Assembly: GCF_021698855.1 (NCBI RefSeq)
Contig: NZ_WWFA01000003.1
Location: forward strand, 1-64,000
Length of the DNA: 64,000 bases
DNA from: Lactobacillus sp. S2-2
GTDB lineage: Bacteria > Bacillota > Bacilli > Lactobacillales > Lactobacillaceae
Reading direction: 5' to 3'
How positions within the stretch are numbered: position 1 is the first letter of the stretch; each line of letters opens with the position of its first letter. This document shows positions 18,264 through 27,056 of the stretch, in pieces. The notes beneath the pieces are model-generated. The model was not told the origin of the DNA and searched no databases. It saw nothing but the letters and a program-made list of their open reading frames with translations. Made by a program: the position numbers and the translations under genes.

Positions 18264-19001
18264 TTAACGATCCCCCTGATTTCCAATTGGCTCTTTGTTG
18301 GGTGTCCCTGCTTTTCTAGGGTACTTAACTGGAGTCTTTTTAATTTTATTGACAGTAATAATATGACGACTTTCTTCTCCATTGTTTAGATCAAAGGAAA
18401 AATCATCAACTACTTCACCACCAAGAGTCTTAATTGCAACATTACTATTCTCTAATTCACTTTGTGCTTTAGCAGCTTTTAAAGCAATGAATTGTCCACC
18501 AACTTTAACTAATGGAAGACAAAGTTCAGCCAAAACACTCATTCTTGCGACTGCACGAGCAGTTGCAAAATCAAATTTTTCACGATATTTCGATTTTTTT
18601 CCACCAAATTCTTCTGCTCTTGCATGAACTAATTGCACTTCAGTTAAACCTAATTTGTTAATTAATTCATCTAAAAACTTAATTCGCTTATTCAATGAAT
18701 CAACAATTGTAATTTTGAGCTGTGGAAAAATTATTTTCATTGGTAATGATGGAAATCCAGCTCCAGCTCCAACATCCACTAAAGAAACTGATTCTTTTAA
18801 TTTGTCGACATAAAAAAGTGGTGTAATTGAATCATAAAAATGCTTCAAATAAACCTCTTTTTTGTCAGTAATAGTTGTTAGATTAACTTTTTGATTATAA
18901 TCAATCAACATTTCAAAATAATCATTAAATTGTTTCATTTGTTGTTCATTTACATTTATTCCTTTTAGTTTTAAAGCTTGTTGAAATTCTTCTGGATTCA
19001 T
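18264..19001 (-). CDS. rsmG: 16S rRNA (guanine527-N7)-methyltransferase
   Basis: 245 residues, GidB/RsmG family, methylating the 530 loop of 16S rRNA. The SAM-binding motif is [16 protein letters not shown] (about 74-89), with the [10 protein letters not shown] block at about 34-43 and KHFYDS at 53-58. GGAGATTTTC precedes the ATG. Its end contains the ribosome site of parA, so translation of parA follows closely. Loss of this enzyme in other bacteria gives low-level streptomycin resistance. Confidence 0.97.
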   Translation of the reverse strand: MNPEEFQQALKLKGINVNEQQMKQFNDYFEMLIDYNQKVNLTTITDKKEVYLKHFYDSITPLFYVDKLKESVSLVDVGAGAGFPSLPMKIIFPQLKITIVDSLNKRIKFLDELINKLGLTEVQLVHARAEEFGGKKSKYREKFDFATARAVARMSVLAELCLPLVKVGGQFIALKAAKAQSELENSNVAIKTLGGEVVDDFSFDLNNGEESRHIITVNKIKKTPVKYPRKAGTPNKEPIGNQGDR

Positions 19002-19113
19002 GAAAATCTCCTAATATACTCGTTAATTTATTCAAAACTAAAAATTTTGAAATACCTAATAATAACTATATCATCATTATAACCAAATTTACTACCTTGT
19101 TCACTTGAAAAAA

Positions 19114-19147
19114 ATAAAAAAGCCGATAAAATTTTTATCAGCTTTTA
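19114..19147 (-). terminator. Terminator of the nucleoside hydrolase gene
   Basis: Minus-strand AAGCTGATAAAA / TTTTATCGGCTT followed by TTTTTT. Confidence 0.8.
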
Positions 19148-20062
19148 TTTCATTTTACTAACTTGATTTAAGAACCATTCATTAAACGAATTATCATTAA
19201 TATCTACACAAACTTTTGCATTTGTTTTTCCATCATGATATGCCCCTCGTACATCAGCAACTGTTTCACCAATCGCAGGACCATCAACTTGTACATCAAT
19301 CCATAAGTCTTTTGTAGTAATTTCTTCAGGATGTAATAAATAAAAAATTGTATTAACATCATGCATTGAAAATCCTGCATCGCTACAATCCCCATCAGCG
19401 GATATAATATCATGTAACATTTTTCCTGATTGATTCATAGTACTTAATTTAGCCAAACTTTCTCGTGTTAATAATGCCTTTTTAGTAATATCTAATCCAA
19501 CCATAACAATTGGAACTCCTGATTTAAACATCATTTCTGAAGCATGTGGATCAGTAAAGACATTAAATTCAGCTGCACTTGTCATATTACCCAATCCTAG
19601 AGTTCCACCCATCATAACAATTTGATCAATTTTTTCTTTAACTTCTGGATACTGAGAAAATAACATTGCAACATTAGTTGCAGCACCAGTAACTAGTAAA
19701 GTAATTTTATCTTCACTTTCCATAATCTTTTGATACATCGCTTGAACAGCTGATAGTTCAATTGGTTTTGAATGACTAGTTTCACTAAAGTCATATCCAG
19801 GCATCCCTGATTCACCATGAATTCTAACCGCATCTTCAAACTCTTTAATTAATGGTTGTTCTGCTCCACTAGCAACTGGAATTTGATCACCGACATCAAA
19901 GAAATCTAAAATTTTTAAAGCATTAATCGTTGTTTTATCAACAGTTACATTTCCAGCAACTGTTGTTACTAATTTAATTTCAAATTCTGGATGATTAATT
20001 GCCATTGATAACGCAGCAGCATCATCAATTCCTGGATCCATATCCATAATTACCTTAACCAT
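19145..20062 (-). CDS. Inosine-uridine-preferring nucleoside hydrolase
   Basis: 305 residues. Hydrolyses ribonucleosides to ribose and base in the cytoplasm. The Ca2+-binding N-terminal signature DPGIDDA is at 8-14, TVAGNV at about 34, the MMGGT loop near 151, and the late metal ligand D in MHDVNTIF near 234-241. Preceded by the CNT nucleoside transporter on the same strand, so the two form a nucleoside uptake and salvage unit even though a terminator lies between them. Base preference cannot be read from sequence. Confidence 0.95.
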   Translation of the reverse strand: MVKVIMDMDPGIDDAAALSMAINHPEFEIKLVTTVAGNVTVDKTTINALKILDFFDVGDQIPVASGAEQPLIKEFEDAVRIHGESGMPGYDFSETSHSKPIELSAVQAMYQKIMESEDKITLLVTGAATNVAMLFSQYPEVKEKIDQIVMMGGTLGLGNMTSAAEFNVFTDPHASEMMFKSGVPIVMVGLDITKKALLTRESLAKLSTMNQSGKMLHDIISADGDCSDAGFSMHDVNTIFYLLHPEEITTKDLWIDVQVDGPAIGETVADVRGAYHDGKTNAKVCVDINDNSFNEWFLNQVSKMK

Positions 20063-20103
20063 GAAAATTCTCCTTTTTATTTTTAATTATGCAGATTGTT
20101 ATA

Positions 20104-20133
20104 AAAAAAGACAACTAAGATTAGTTGTCTTTT
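20104..20133 (-). terminator. Terminator after the nucleoside transporter
   Basis: AAAAGACAACTAA / TTAGTTGTCTTTT with T-run on the minus strand. Confidence 0.88.
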
Positions 20134-20141
20134 AAACGTCT

Positions 20142-21371
20142 TTACCAAACGAATAATCCAATAATACCAGCAGATAGTAATGATACTAATACACCTGAAA
20201 GTAATAAGTAGATAACGTTTTTTGAAATGTGATTATTTTTATCACGATCAACAATTCCTTTAAAGGCACCAATAATCATTCCAATTGTACTAAAGTTAGC
20301 AAATGAAGTTAAGAAAACTGTGATTTGAGCACGGAAGTGAGGTGGGAAAGAATTAATATGATCAGAAATTTGACCCATCACTACGAATTCATTTGTCATT
20401 AATTTAGTACCCATATATTGGGCAAATTCGAATGCATGGTTAACATCTAGACCCATTAACCATGAGAATGGGAATAAGATGATTCCAAGAATATGTTCAA
20501 GTGATAACCATGGATTAATTAATCCAAGTAATTTACTAATTAAGTTTGCTAGAGCAACGAAAGCAATAACATTAGCAAGAATGATCAAAATTAACTTACC
20601 TGAAGCTAAAATTGAATCTCCAAGAAATGAGAAAAATGGTTCTCTAACTGGCTTACCATTTTCATCTGTTTCTTCTGCTGAATCGCCCATCTTAGCAATT
20701 GTATCTTCTTCTGGAGATACTCTTACGGGGTTTAATAAACTTGTTACGATGATTGCATTGAAAATGTTCAATGGAATAGCTGTAATTACGTACTCACCTG
20801 GTACCATTTGTGTATATGCACCAATAATTGAGGCAGTAATACATGACATTGACATCATTGCGATTGTTAAAATACGTTCTTTTGATAATTTCTTCAATTG
20901 TAATCCAGAAACAGCAATTGCTTCAGTATTACCTAAAAACATCATTTCTACTGAATAAAACGCTTCAAAACGTGGTTGTCCAGTAATTAATTTCATGAAT
21001 TTACCAACCCATTTAATGATGAAAGGTAAGATACCGAAATAAGTTAAGATATCAAACAATGGAACAATCATTAAGATTGGTAATAAAGCTGATGTTACGA
21101 AGTTCATTGGCTTAGCATTAACCCAGTCAGGTAAAGCAAAAGCAATTCCTGTATAAGAAACTTGAACTAACCAGTTAAAACCGTCAGCAGCTCCTTGAAC
21201 GGCATTTCTTCCCCAACTAAAGTTAGTTAAGAAGAATGCAACAAATAAGTTAATAATTAAGACAACGATAACTGAACGCCAATTAACATGTTTATGATCT
21301 TTTGAAAAAAGAAATGCAATGGCTAAAAATACTAACACCCCAATGATGTTTGTAATAAGATACATATTCAA
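20142..21371 (-). CDS. nupC: Concentrative nucleoside transporter (NupC/CNT family)
   Basis: 409 residues with about ten hydrophobic helices. CNT hallmarks include GNTEAIAVSGL (about 146-157), MSMSCITASIIGAYTQM (about 173-189) and the C-terminal ANFSTIGMIIGA motif (about 353-364). Imports nucleosides with H+ or Na+. GGGG lies 8 bases before the TTG at 21369-21371 and 14 before the ATG at 21363-21365, so the TTG is preferred but not certain. Upstream of the nucleoside hydrolase. Confidence 0.93.
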   Translation of the reverse strand: MNMYLITNIIGVLVFLAIAFLFSKDHKHVNWRSVIVVLIINLFVAFFLTNFSWGRNAVQGAADGFNWLVQVSYTGIAFALPDWVNAKPMNFVTSALLPILMIVPLFDILTYFGILPFIIKWVGKFMKLITGQPRFEAFYSVEMMFLGNTEAIAVSGLQLKKLSKERILTIAMMSMSCITASIIGAYTQMVPGEYVITAIPLNIFNAIIVTSLLNPVRVSPEEDTIAKMGDSAEETDENGKPVREPFFSFLGDSILASGKLILIILANVIAFVALANLISKLLGLINPWLSLEHILGIILFPFSWLMGLDVNHAFEFAQYMGTKLMTNEFVVMGQISDHINSFPPHFRAQITVFLTSFANFSTIGMIIGAFKGIVDRDKNNHISKNVIYLLLSGVLVSLLSAGIIGLFVW

Positions 21372-21444
21372 TGTAATAACCCCTATTCTATAAATATAAT
21401 ATGAAATACAACTATCAAATCTATTTCTAGATTTCTTTCAAATT

Positions 21445-22242
21445 TTATTTAAATGATGATAGCCAACTAGGTAATGGGTCGATAACTTCATCTAAAAAAC
21501 CAAAAGCATCCATCACTGTTGAACCTAAAGATCCTGGATGATTATCAATTCCCAAGTCTTTGCCATGAGTAAATTTAGGGGAGCTAATCATTACAGGTAA
21601 ATAACTTTGTCCACGATGAATACTTGATTGGGATTGGTTGAAAGCATGACTAGAAGTCACAATCAATAAATCATTATCTAACAATTGATCCAAAATTAGT
21701 TGAATCTGATGATCACATTCAATCAAAATAGCTTTTGCCTTCTCTAATTCATTACGTTTAAAAGCTGCTCTTAAATCAGGTAATTGAGCATAAATAAAGC
21801 CACTGTCACTTTTCCCAAGAATTGTATTCACGTGAGAAAAAGCAGCGGCATCATTAGCTACTTGAATTTGTTCACAGTTTTCTTGTGTTTGTAAAAAATT
21901 AGCAAAACGAGCGATAATACTAGTATTAGTATATTTACCTACCTCTTCAAACAAAGAAGCAGCACGATATTTAATCATAAAGTCAAACATTTCACGAAAA
22001 CCAGTAGTCTTGTGTGTTGATAAGGTCTGAACTTTAACTGTTCCAGCAATCGCATTTTGATTAATTGTAAGTTCACTATTCACATCACAAAAATTAGAAA
22101 GAATATTAAAAAGCCCAAGACGAGTTAAACTTGGTAATTGATTAGCTTGAATCATTTTAATTAATTGAAGATTAAAAGACTTAGATTGTTTTTCAAATCC
22201 AAATGAAGCTAAATCTAACAAAATAACTCGATTAAATGGCAT
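21445..22242 (-). CDS. Degenerate phosphopentomutase-like (alkaline phosphatase superfamily) protein
   Basis: 265 residues against about 390 for DeoB. Segments align with phosphopentomutase: FNRVILLDLASFG at the start, LPSLTRLGLFNI, a TTGFREMF block like the catalytic TMTGHWE region, LLIVTSSHAFN in place of LLxxTADHGND, and IHRGQSYLPVMI in place of DHTREYVPxL. The Asp of the DH pair is Ser and the GHRRD-type ligand region is changed, so metal sites are probably lost and the cap domain is shortened. Next to nucleoside uptake genes. Either a pseudoenzyme with a new role or decaying deoB. Confidence 0.65.
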   Translation of the reverse strand: MPFNRVILLDLASFGFEKQSKSFNLQLIKMIQANQLPSLTRLGLFNILSNFCDVNSELTINQNAIAGTVKVQTLSTHKTTGFREMFDFMIKYRAASLFEEVGKYTNTSIIARFANFLQTQENCEQIQVANDAAAFSHVNTILGKSDSGFIYAQLPDLRAAFKRNELEKAKAILIECDHQIQLILDQLLDNDLLIVTSSHAFNQSQSSIHRGQSYLPVMISSPKFTHGKDLGIDNHPGSLGSTVMDAFGFLDEVIDPLPSWLSSFK

Positions 22243-22426
22243 TTTTTAAATCCTCCTAAAAAATCAATAAAATTATTTATTACATTAATAATGCCTTAAT
22301 CTTTTTTAAGTGTCAATAAACTTTTTTAAGAAAAACTTAACAATCCATTAACATTACTGTTCTAATAGTTTTTCTAAAATATGTTAAAATCAGTTTAATA
22401 AATCGTGCTAAAATTAACAATAAAGT

Positions 22427-23053
22427 GTGGTGATAACAATCCAAACAAATGATAAGAAAATGCTGACAATTGGCGATTCAATCACTAATGGATTTAATGG
22501 AGAAGTCGATTTACATAAAAACTACCCTTTCTTTTTAAAGAAATTACTCAACTTAAAAGAAATAGATAATCATGGAGTTAACGCTGGAATGATTAGCGGA
22601 TTTTCCGAACGAGACTTAACATATCAAGTTAAAATAACCGACTTTTCATCTTACGACATTGTAAGTATTGCATATGGAACAAATGATTACTCACATAGTG
22701 ATTGCTTTTTAAATGATATAAAAAGAACATTACAAAATAATCTTAAATTAATTAAACAAAATAATCCAAATCTAATTATCATTGGGATTTTACCAATTAA
22801 TCGATTTGATAATCATACTTTTATTGATCAACAATTAAATTCTGTTGATTATTCTTATCACGAATTATTAGACGAAATATCTAAAGTTTATCAATCATTC
22901 AATATTCCCGTATTGAATTGGAGAAAAGTTGCTCCAAATTTTCTAACTGTTGATAATTATCAAGAAAAGTTAAATGACCAAAGACTTCATCCCAATCAAT
23001 CAACTTATTATGAAATGGCACAAATCATTGCTAATTTTATTAAAGGTATCTAA
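22427..23053 (+). CDS. SGNH/GDSL hydrolase
   Basis: 208 residues, lipase/acylhydrolase fold without a signal peptide. Block I GDSITNG (GDS at 16-18), block III GTND at 84-87, and block V DQRLHPN with H188. Block V has three residues between Asp184 and His188 instead of two. Likely an esterase acting on acetylated sugars or a related ester. Two consecutive GTG codons open the frame and the ribosome site is weak, so the start is uncertain; an ATG at residue 12 is too close to the GDS motif. In operon with the following membrane protein (20-base gap). Confidence 0.85.
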   Translation: MVITIQTNDKKMLTIGDSITNGFNGEVDLHKNYPFFLKKLLNLKEIDNHGVNAGMISGFSERDLTYQVKITDFSSYDIVSIAYGTNDYSHSDCFLNDIKRTLQNNLKLIKQNNPNLIIIGILPINRFDNHTFIDQQLNSVDYSYHELLDEISKVYQSFNIPVLNWRKVAPNFLTVDNYQEKLNDQRLHPNQSTYYEMAQIIANFIKGI

Positions 23054-23073
23054 GAAAAGAGGAAACACCAATC

Positions 23074-24813
23074 ATGAATTTCATTAAAAAAGGATTACAT
23101 AAACATTGGTATTTGTTTATTGTACTAATTCTTGCTCTAATTCTCGAATTACCCCAAATCATTAATCAAAATATAATTATCGGTTCTGATACAATATTTC
23201 ATTTCAACCGTTTCTATGATGCAATGGAACAAATTAAACACTTTAATTTTCAATATTGGGCATCTGAATATGGATTTCAAAATTCAATGAGAATTGTTAG
23301 TCCTGTATATAGTCCTTGGATTGCTTATCTTAATGGTTTCATCTTATTAATTTGTCATAATTTTATTTGGTATGAAATTATTTCTCGAATTTTAATCTCA
23401 ATTATTGCGACTTTATCCATGAATTATGGCTTAAAAGTAATCAATATTAAAGGTAATATTCCCAAAATAATGAGTATTTGCTACGCATTTTCATTCATTA
23501 TTTTACGTTGGGGCTATGCTCACAATTTTACTTCACTTGGAGCAGCAGTAATGCCATTATGTATTGGTATTGCAATTAGAATGATTCAAAAAAGACCTGA
23601 TCCAATTAATATCTGGCAACTTGGTCTATCACTTGCTTTAATTATTCAAGTTCATCTATCTTCAGCACTTCAAATGATGATTCTATACTCAGTCTTTGCA
23701 ATTATTGGATTAATTAGGACTGAACAAAAAACTGATTTCCTAAAAAAAGGCTTACTAGCTGCTGGAATTGCGATTATATTTTCCACTAATATTATTGGTG
23801 GATTATTTGAACTATATCGAAAAAATCATATCTTTGGCGTTTCAGAATTTAATTTAAATGCTCGCGGAACTTTCAATTGGTCAGATTATCATAATGGTAA
23901 ATTTGCTCTTTTAATCGTATTAATTGGACTAATTGTTACAATTTTAGTTAGTTTTTTCAAAGTTAATACAACGATGAAAATTGTTGGTATTACAGCATTA
24001 TCAACTTATTTACTAGCATCCGACTTATTACCTTGGATTACTATTTTCAAAGATATCCCTGGAATAAGTATTATTCAATTCCCTAGTCGTTTCATCGCTC
24101 CCGCAATTGCTCTTTCCTTTATCTACTTAACTTATGTTTTTAATACTCCTGAAGTTGAAAAATCAACTCGTTATTTCCTACTTGGGACAACTATTATTTT
24201 TTCTGGATTTATTATTGTCTATAATACTCGTCTTACTAAACAATTATCTAATCGAGTTCTAGCTAATCATGCTGCTCTTTATCCAAAAGATGCTGATCAC
24301 TTAGCAAGATCATTAGAAATTCATAAAAATAAGTATTTATTCAAACATGATAATCATAAAGCATTAGAGAGTGCGATTAAATCTACTCCAGACTATTTAC
24401 CTAGTCGTCTACCAAAATTAAAAAATACCTTCCCTAGAACTTATTGGAGTTATTATAAGCATATTATCGTTCCTACCCAAGGAACAATTACTAAACCATC
24501 AAAATTCAAAAAGAAAATTAATGGTAAACAATTATCAATTACTTGGAATAGTCCAGAAAATAAAGCAACTAGAATTCCAGTTGCTTATTATCACAATACA
24601 AAATTCAAATTAAATGGAAAAACTATTCATCCAAAAGTAGCTCACAAAATGATTAAAATTCCAAAAGTTAATGCAAAAATAGGTAAAAATGAACTCATAG
24701 TTTATTACAAAGCACATTGGATTAGTAATTTCTTAGTTATTTTTAATTTAATTATTTGGTTTATCTTATTATTAGTTACTTCATTTAAAAAGATACAAAA
24801 AAATCGCTCATAA
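23074..24813 (+). CDS. Large membrane protein of the PTPS-related / GT-C-like kind
   Basis: 579 residues with roughly ten or more membrane helices in the first 400 residues, then a soluble C-terminal beta-rich region (about 400-550) and a last helix (about 553-572). The first outside loop has GSDTIFHFNRFYDA, an acidic-His motif like the one in GT-C glycosyltransferases and in PF10131 (6-pyruvoyl-tetrahydropterin synthase-related) membrane proteins. Probable role in cell-surface glycan modification with the SGNH hydrolase, inferred from fold and context. Its TAA stop lies in the terminator loop. Confidence 0.7.
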   Translation: MNFIKKGLHKHWYLFIVLILALILELPQIINQNIIIGSDTIFHFNRFYDAMEQIKHFNFQYWASEYGFQNSMRIVSPVYSPWIAYLNGFILLICHNFIWYEIISRILISIIATLSMNYGLKVINIKGNIPKIMSICYAFSFIILRWGYAHNFTSLGAAVMPLCIGIAIRMIQKRPDPINIWQLGLSLALIIQVHLSSALQMMILYSVFAIIGLIRTEQKTDFLKKGLLAAGIAIIFSTNIIGGLFELYRKNHIFGVSEFNLNARGTFNWSDYHNGKFALLIVLIGLIVTILVSFFKVNTTMKIVGITALSTYLLASDLLPWITIFKDIPGISIIQFPSRFIAPAIALSFIYLTYVFNTPEVEKSTRYFLLGTTIIFSGFIIVYNTRLTKQLSNRVLANHAALYPKDADHLARSLEIHKNKYLFKHDNHKALESAIKSTPDYLPSRLPKLKNTFPRTYWSYYKHIIVPTQGTITKPSKFKKKINGKQLSITWNSPENKATRIPVAYYHNTKFKLNGKTIHPKVAHKMIKIPKVNAKIGKNELIVYYKAHWISNFLVIFNLIIWFILLLVTSFKKIQKNRS

Positions 24814-24830
24814 AATTGAGCGATTTTTTA
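24798..24830. terminator. Bidirectional terminator
   Basis: AAAAATCGCTCA / TGAGCGATTTTT with the stop codon of the plus-strand gene in its loop; serves the convergent DUF4097 gene too. Confidence 0.92.
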
Positions 24831-25586
24831 TTTAATTACATTATGTTTATCAATTGATCCAGTATCATTCTTTTCAAGATAATGTTTAACTTTCATATTT
24901 TTTAATGAAATATCTCCATCTTCATTAGAAACATCTAAAGTATGATATTTTTCCACTTTACTATTTTTAAAATGAATATCTCCATCTTCATTATCTAATT
25001 TTAAATAATTAGCTTTGATATTTTTTAAACCAAAATCTCCATCTTCATTTTCTAAATCAATACGATTAGTTTTAAAGTCATGCACTGACACATCACCATC
25101 TTCACTACTAATTTGAGCACGATGATTTTTAACATTGTGGATCATAATTTCGCCATCTTCGTTATCCACATCTAAATAATCAATTGCCAATCCCGAAATT
25201 TCAGTTGAATTAATCTCTGATTTCAAAACAACTTTACTTAAATTAACTGATTTAGGAATGGTAACATTCAAATAGCCACGATCTTCTTGATGATGATTAA
25301 ATAAAATTGATTTTTCTTCTTGCTTAATTTTTAAAGTTTGATTTCCTTGTTTAACTTTAATTTTTTGATTAGATTTAGAACTAATCTTAAACCTATCACC
25401 GATTGTAACTTTTACAGGAATCTCGGCATTAATTTTAAGATTTTCAATTTCATTATTATCAATCGTTTGAGTTCTTTTAACTAATTTTTGTGGTCCACTT
25501 GTTAATTGATAAAATGTAATAGCACCTAATAATAAAATTATGAATAAACAAATTAATCCTATAATCCATTTGGTTGATTTTTTCAT
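24828..25586 (-). CDS. DUF4097 family membrane-anchored beta-repeat protein
   Basis: 252 residues: N-terminal membrane helix (about 7-27), then a regular repeat of about 21-23 residues with the consensus NEDGD-I-x-N (DNEDGEIMIHN, SEDGDVSVHD, ENEDGDFGLKN, DNEDGDIHFKN, SNEDGDISLKN). The pattern predicts a right- or left-handed beta-helix outside the membrane, as in DUF4097 (PF13349). Function unknown; relatives sit with LiaR/PspC-like envelope stress genes. GAGGAGTTTAC precedes the ATG. Confidence 0.85.
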   Translation of the reverse strand: MKKSTKWIIGLICLFIILLLGAITFYQLTSGPQKLVKRTQTIDNNEIENLKINAEIPVKVTIGDRFKISSKSNQKIKVKQGNQTLKIKQEEKSILFNHHQEDRGYLNVTIPKSVNLSKVVLKSEINSTEISGLAIDYLDVDNEDGEIMIHNVKNHRAQISSEDGDVSVHDFKTNRIDLENEDGDFGLKNIKANYLKLDNEDGDIHFKNSKVEKYHTLDVSNEDGDISLKNMKVKHYLEKNDTGSIDKHNVIK

Positions 25587-25652
25587 TGTAAACTCCTCTT
25601 ATTATGTATTGCTTTATTATATGAATAAAGCTTAGCAAAAATCAATCCAAAT

Positions 25653-25685
25653 AAAAAAACTAATGATTAACATTAGTCTTTTTAT
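25653..25685 (-). terminator. Terminator of the TcaA-like gene
   Basis: ACTAATG / CATTAGT with minus-strand T-run, just at the stop codon. Confidence 0.8.
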
Positions 25686-26947
25686 TTAAACTTTCTTAAC
25701 TTAGAAACTGCATCAGTTTGGTATATATGTTGAGAAATTGTTCCTAGTCTTTTATTTTCTAAAATTTTATTTTCTGAAGTGTTATCAACTGTTTTAATAA
25801 CTGCTTCATATGCAACTTTTTTCAACTTATTTGGTCGGTTATGAGTTGGAGTAATAATTACATTAGTATGATATTTAACTTTGGTTTTATTTTTTTTAAA
25901 CGGAGTAACTGAAATAACTTTTGTATCATAGAAGAAATTAGCAATATCTTTGTCTTTTTCATATCGATCAACAACTTTCATTAGATTAATGAAAGATTTA
26001 TTTTTAATTCCATCAACAAAATAATCATCATAATTATTTTCTTCAGCTTCTTTAGGCGTTTTAATATTCCCATTTAATCCAGACCAAATATTTCCAATTA
26101 AATTATCTGCATCTTCAAACGAAGCAATTCCATTAAATTCAGGTTGAATATATTTTCCATTGTTTCTCATTTGAACGGTGTATGGTTTACTAGTAAATGA
26201 CTTATTGGACGATTGTAATTTTAATTGAACCAGCGTTTTAGAATTAATTGGATATCCTTTAACTGAAAAAAGGCCTCTATTATTTAATTTACCAACTTTT
26301 TCACCATTAATTAAAACGGTTGCATTAGGATATCCCCGGATAATAAAACTAGAAATTTTAAGTGGTAAATCAGCTTCTTCATAAGCTCGATTATTCCAAT
26401 CAAAATCTTTAGTTTCAGTTAATAATTGCTTTCTTAAGTGAGCACTAACTGATACGCGATATAATCCAGGCATCATCGGCTTAGATTGATATATTTGTTG
26501 TCGATTAGTTTGACCAACATTCTTTCCATTAATTTTTACTTCTGCCTCAGATACATTACTTCTAATTGTTGGTGTAATTGGAGCTACTTGAAGACGGTAC
26601 TTAGGAAAGAACATTAATGAATGTCCCTTTTTAACTAAATCATAGTTATAATTATAATCATGACTTTTACCAAGTAGTTGATTTTTTAATTTTTTCAATT
26701 CATATGGTTTTTCTTGATAATAATGAACTAACGGTTTAAAACTATTAGTTTTAGGATTAAATTGTTGATGCTTAATTACAATTCGATCTTTTAAAACCTT
26801 TTCTTGATTATTCTTAATGGCTAAAATAATTCTTGAAACTTGTGTTTCCTTTGAAGTATAAGCTTTACCTAACCAAAAAGTTAAACTTAAAATAATTATC
26901 AATCCAAAAAACACAAGCCATAATACTTTATTTTTAATAATTCGCAT
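25682..26947 (-). CDS. TcaA/YvbJ-like membrane protein without zinc ribbon
   Basis: 421 residues: one N-terminal membrane helix (about 8-27) and a large outside part. The order is helical domain (50-110), two Ig/beta domains with the recurring xVxINGKxVG (ATVLINGEKVGKL near 222; AEVKINGKNVGQT near 154), and an NTF2-like C-terminal domain (about 290-415). This matches TcaA-type proteins, which in Staphylococcus affect glycopeptide susceptibility, but the usual N-terminal zinc ribbon is absent. An envelope stress role is inferred. Confidence 0.7.
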   Translation of the reverse strand: MRIIKNKVLWLVFFGLIIILSLTFWLGKAYTSKETQVSRIILAIKNNQEKVLKDRIVIKHQQFNPKTNSFKPLVHYYQEKPYELKKLKNQLLGKSHDYNYNYDLVKKGHSLMFFPKYRLQVAPITPTIRSNVSEAEVKINGKNVGQTNRQQIYQSKPMMPGLYRVSVSAHLRKQLLTETKDFDWNNRAYEEADLPLKISSFIIRGYPNATVLINGEKVGKLNNRGLFSVKGYPINSKTLVQLKLQSSNKSFTSKPYTVQMRNNGKYIQPEFNGIASFEDADNLIGNIWSGLNGNIKTPKEAEENNYDDYFVDGIKNKSFINLMKVVDRYEKDKDIANFFYDTKVISVTPFKKNKTKVKYHTNVIITPTHNRPNKLKKVAYEAVIKTVDNTSENKILENKRLGTISQHIYQTDAVSKLRKFK

Positions 26948-27012
26948 ACAATCCTCCAGATTGATATTATAACACGTGAATTATTTACAATAAATAGCTT
27001 TAACATACTAAT

Positions 27013-27042
27013 AAAAAAGAAGCAATTAATTGCTTCTCTCTT
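27013..27042 (-). terminator. Terminator of the first surface-protein gene
   Basis: AAGAAGCAATT / AATTGCTTCTT with T-run on the minus strand. Confidence 0.75.
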
Positions 27043-27056
27043 TGTAATTAGAGCTG

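Noticed and set aside
18263..18382. 40-residue N-terminal extension of ParA
   Set aside because: It overlaps rsmG, has no conserved sequence, and a good ribosome site precedes the inner ATG.
26967..26983. Possible parS site (CACGTGAA core)
   Set aside because: Only about 11 of 16 positions match TGTTTCACGTGAAACA, and the left half-site is absent.
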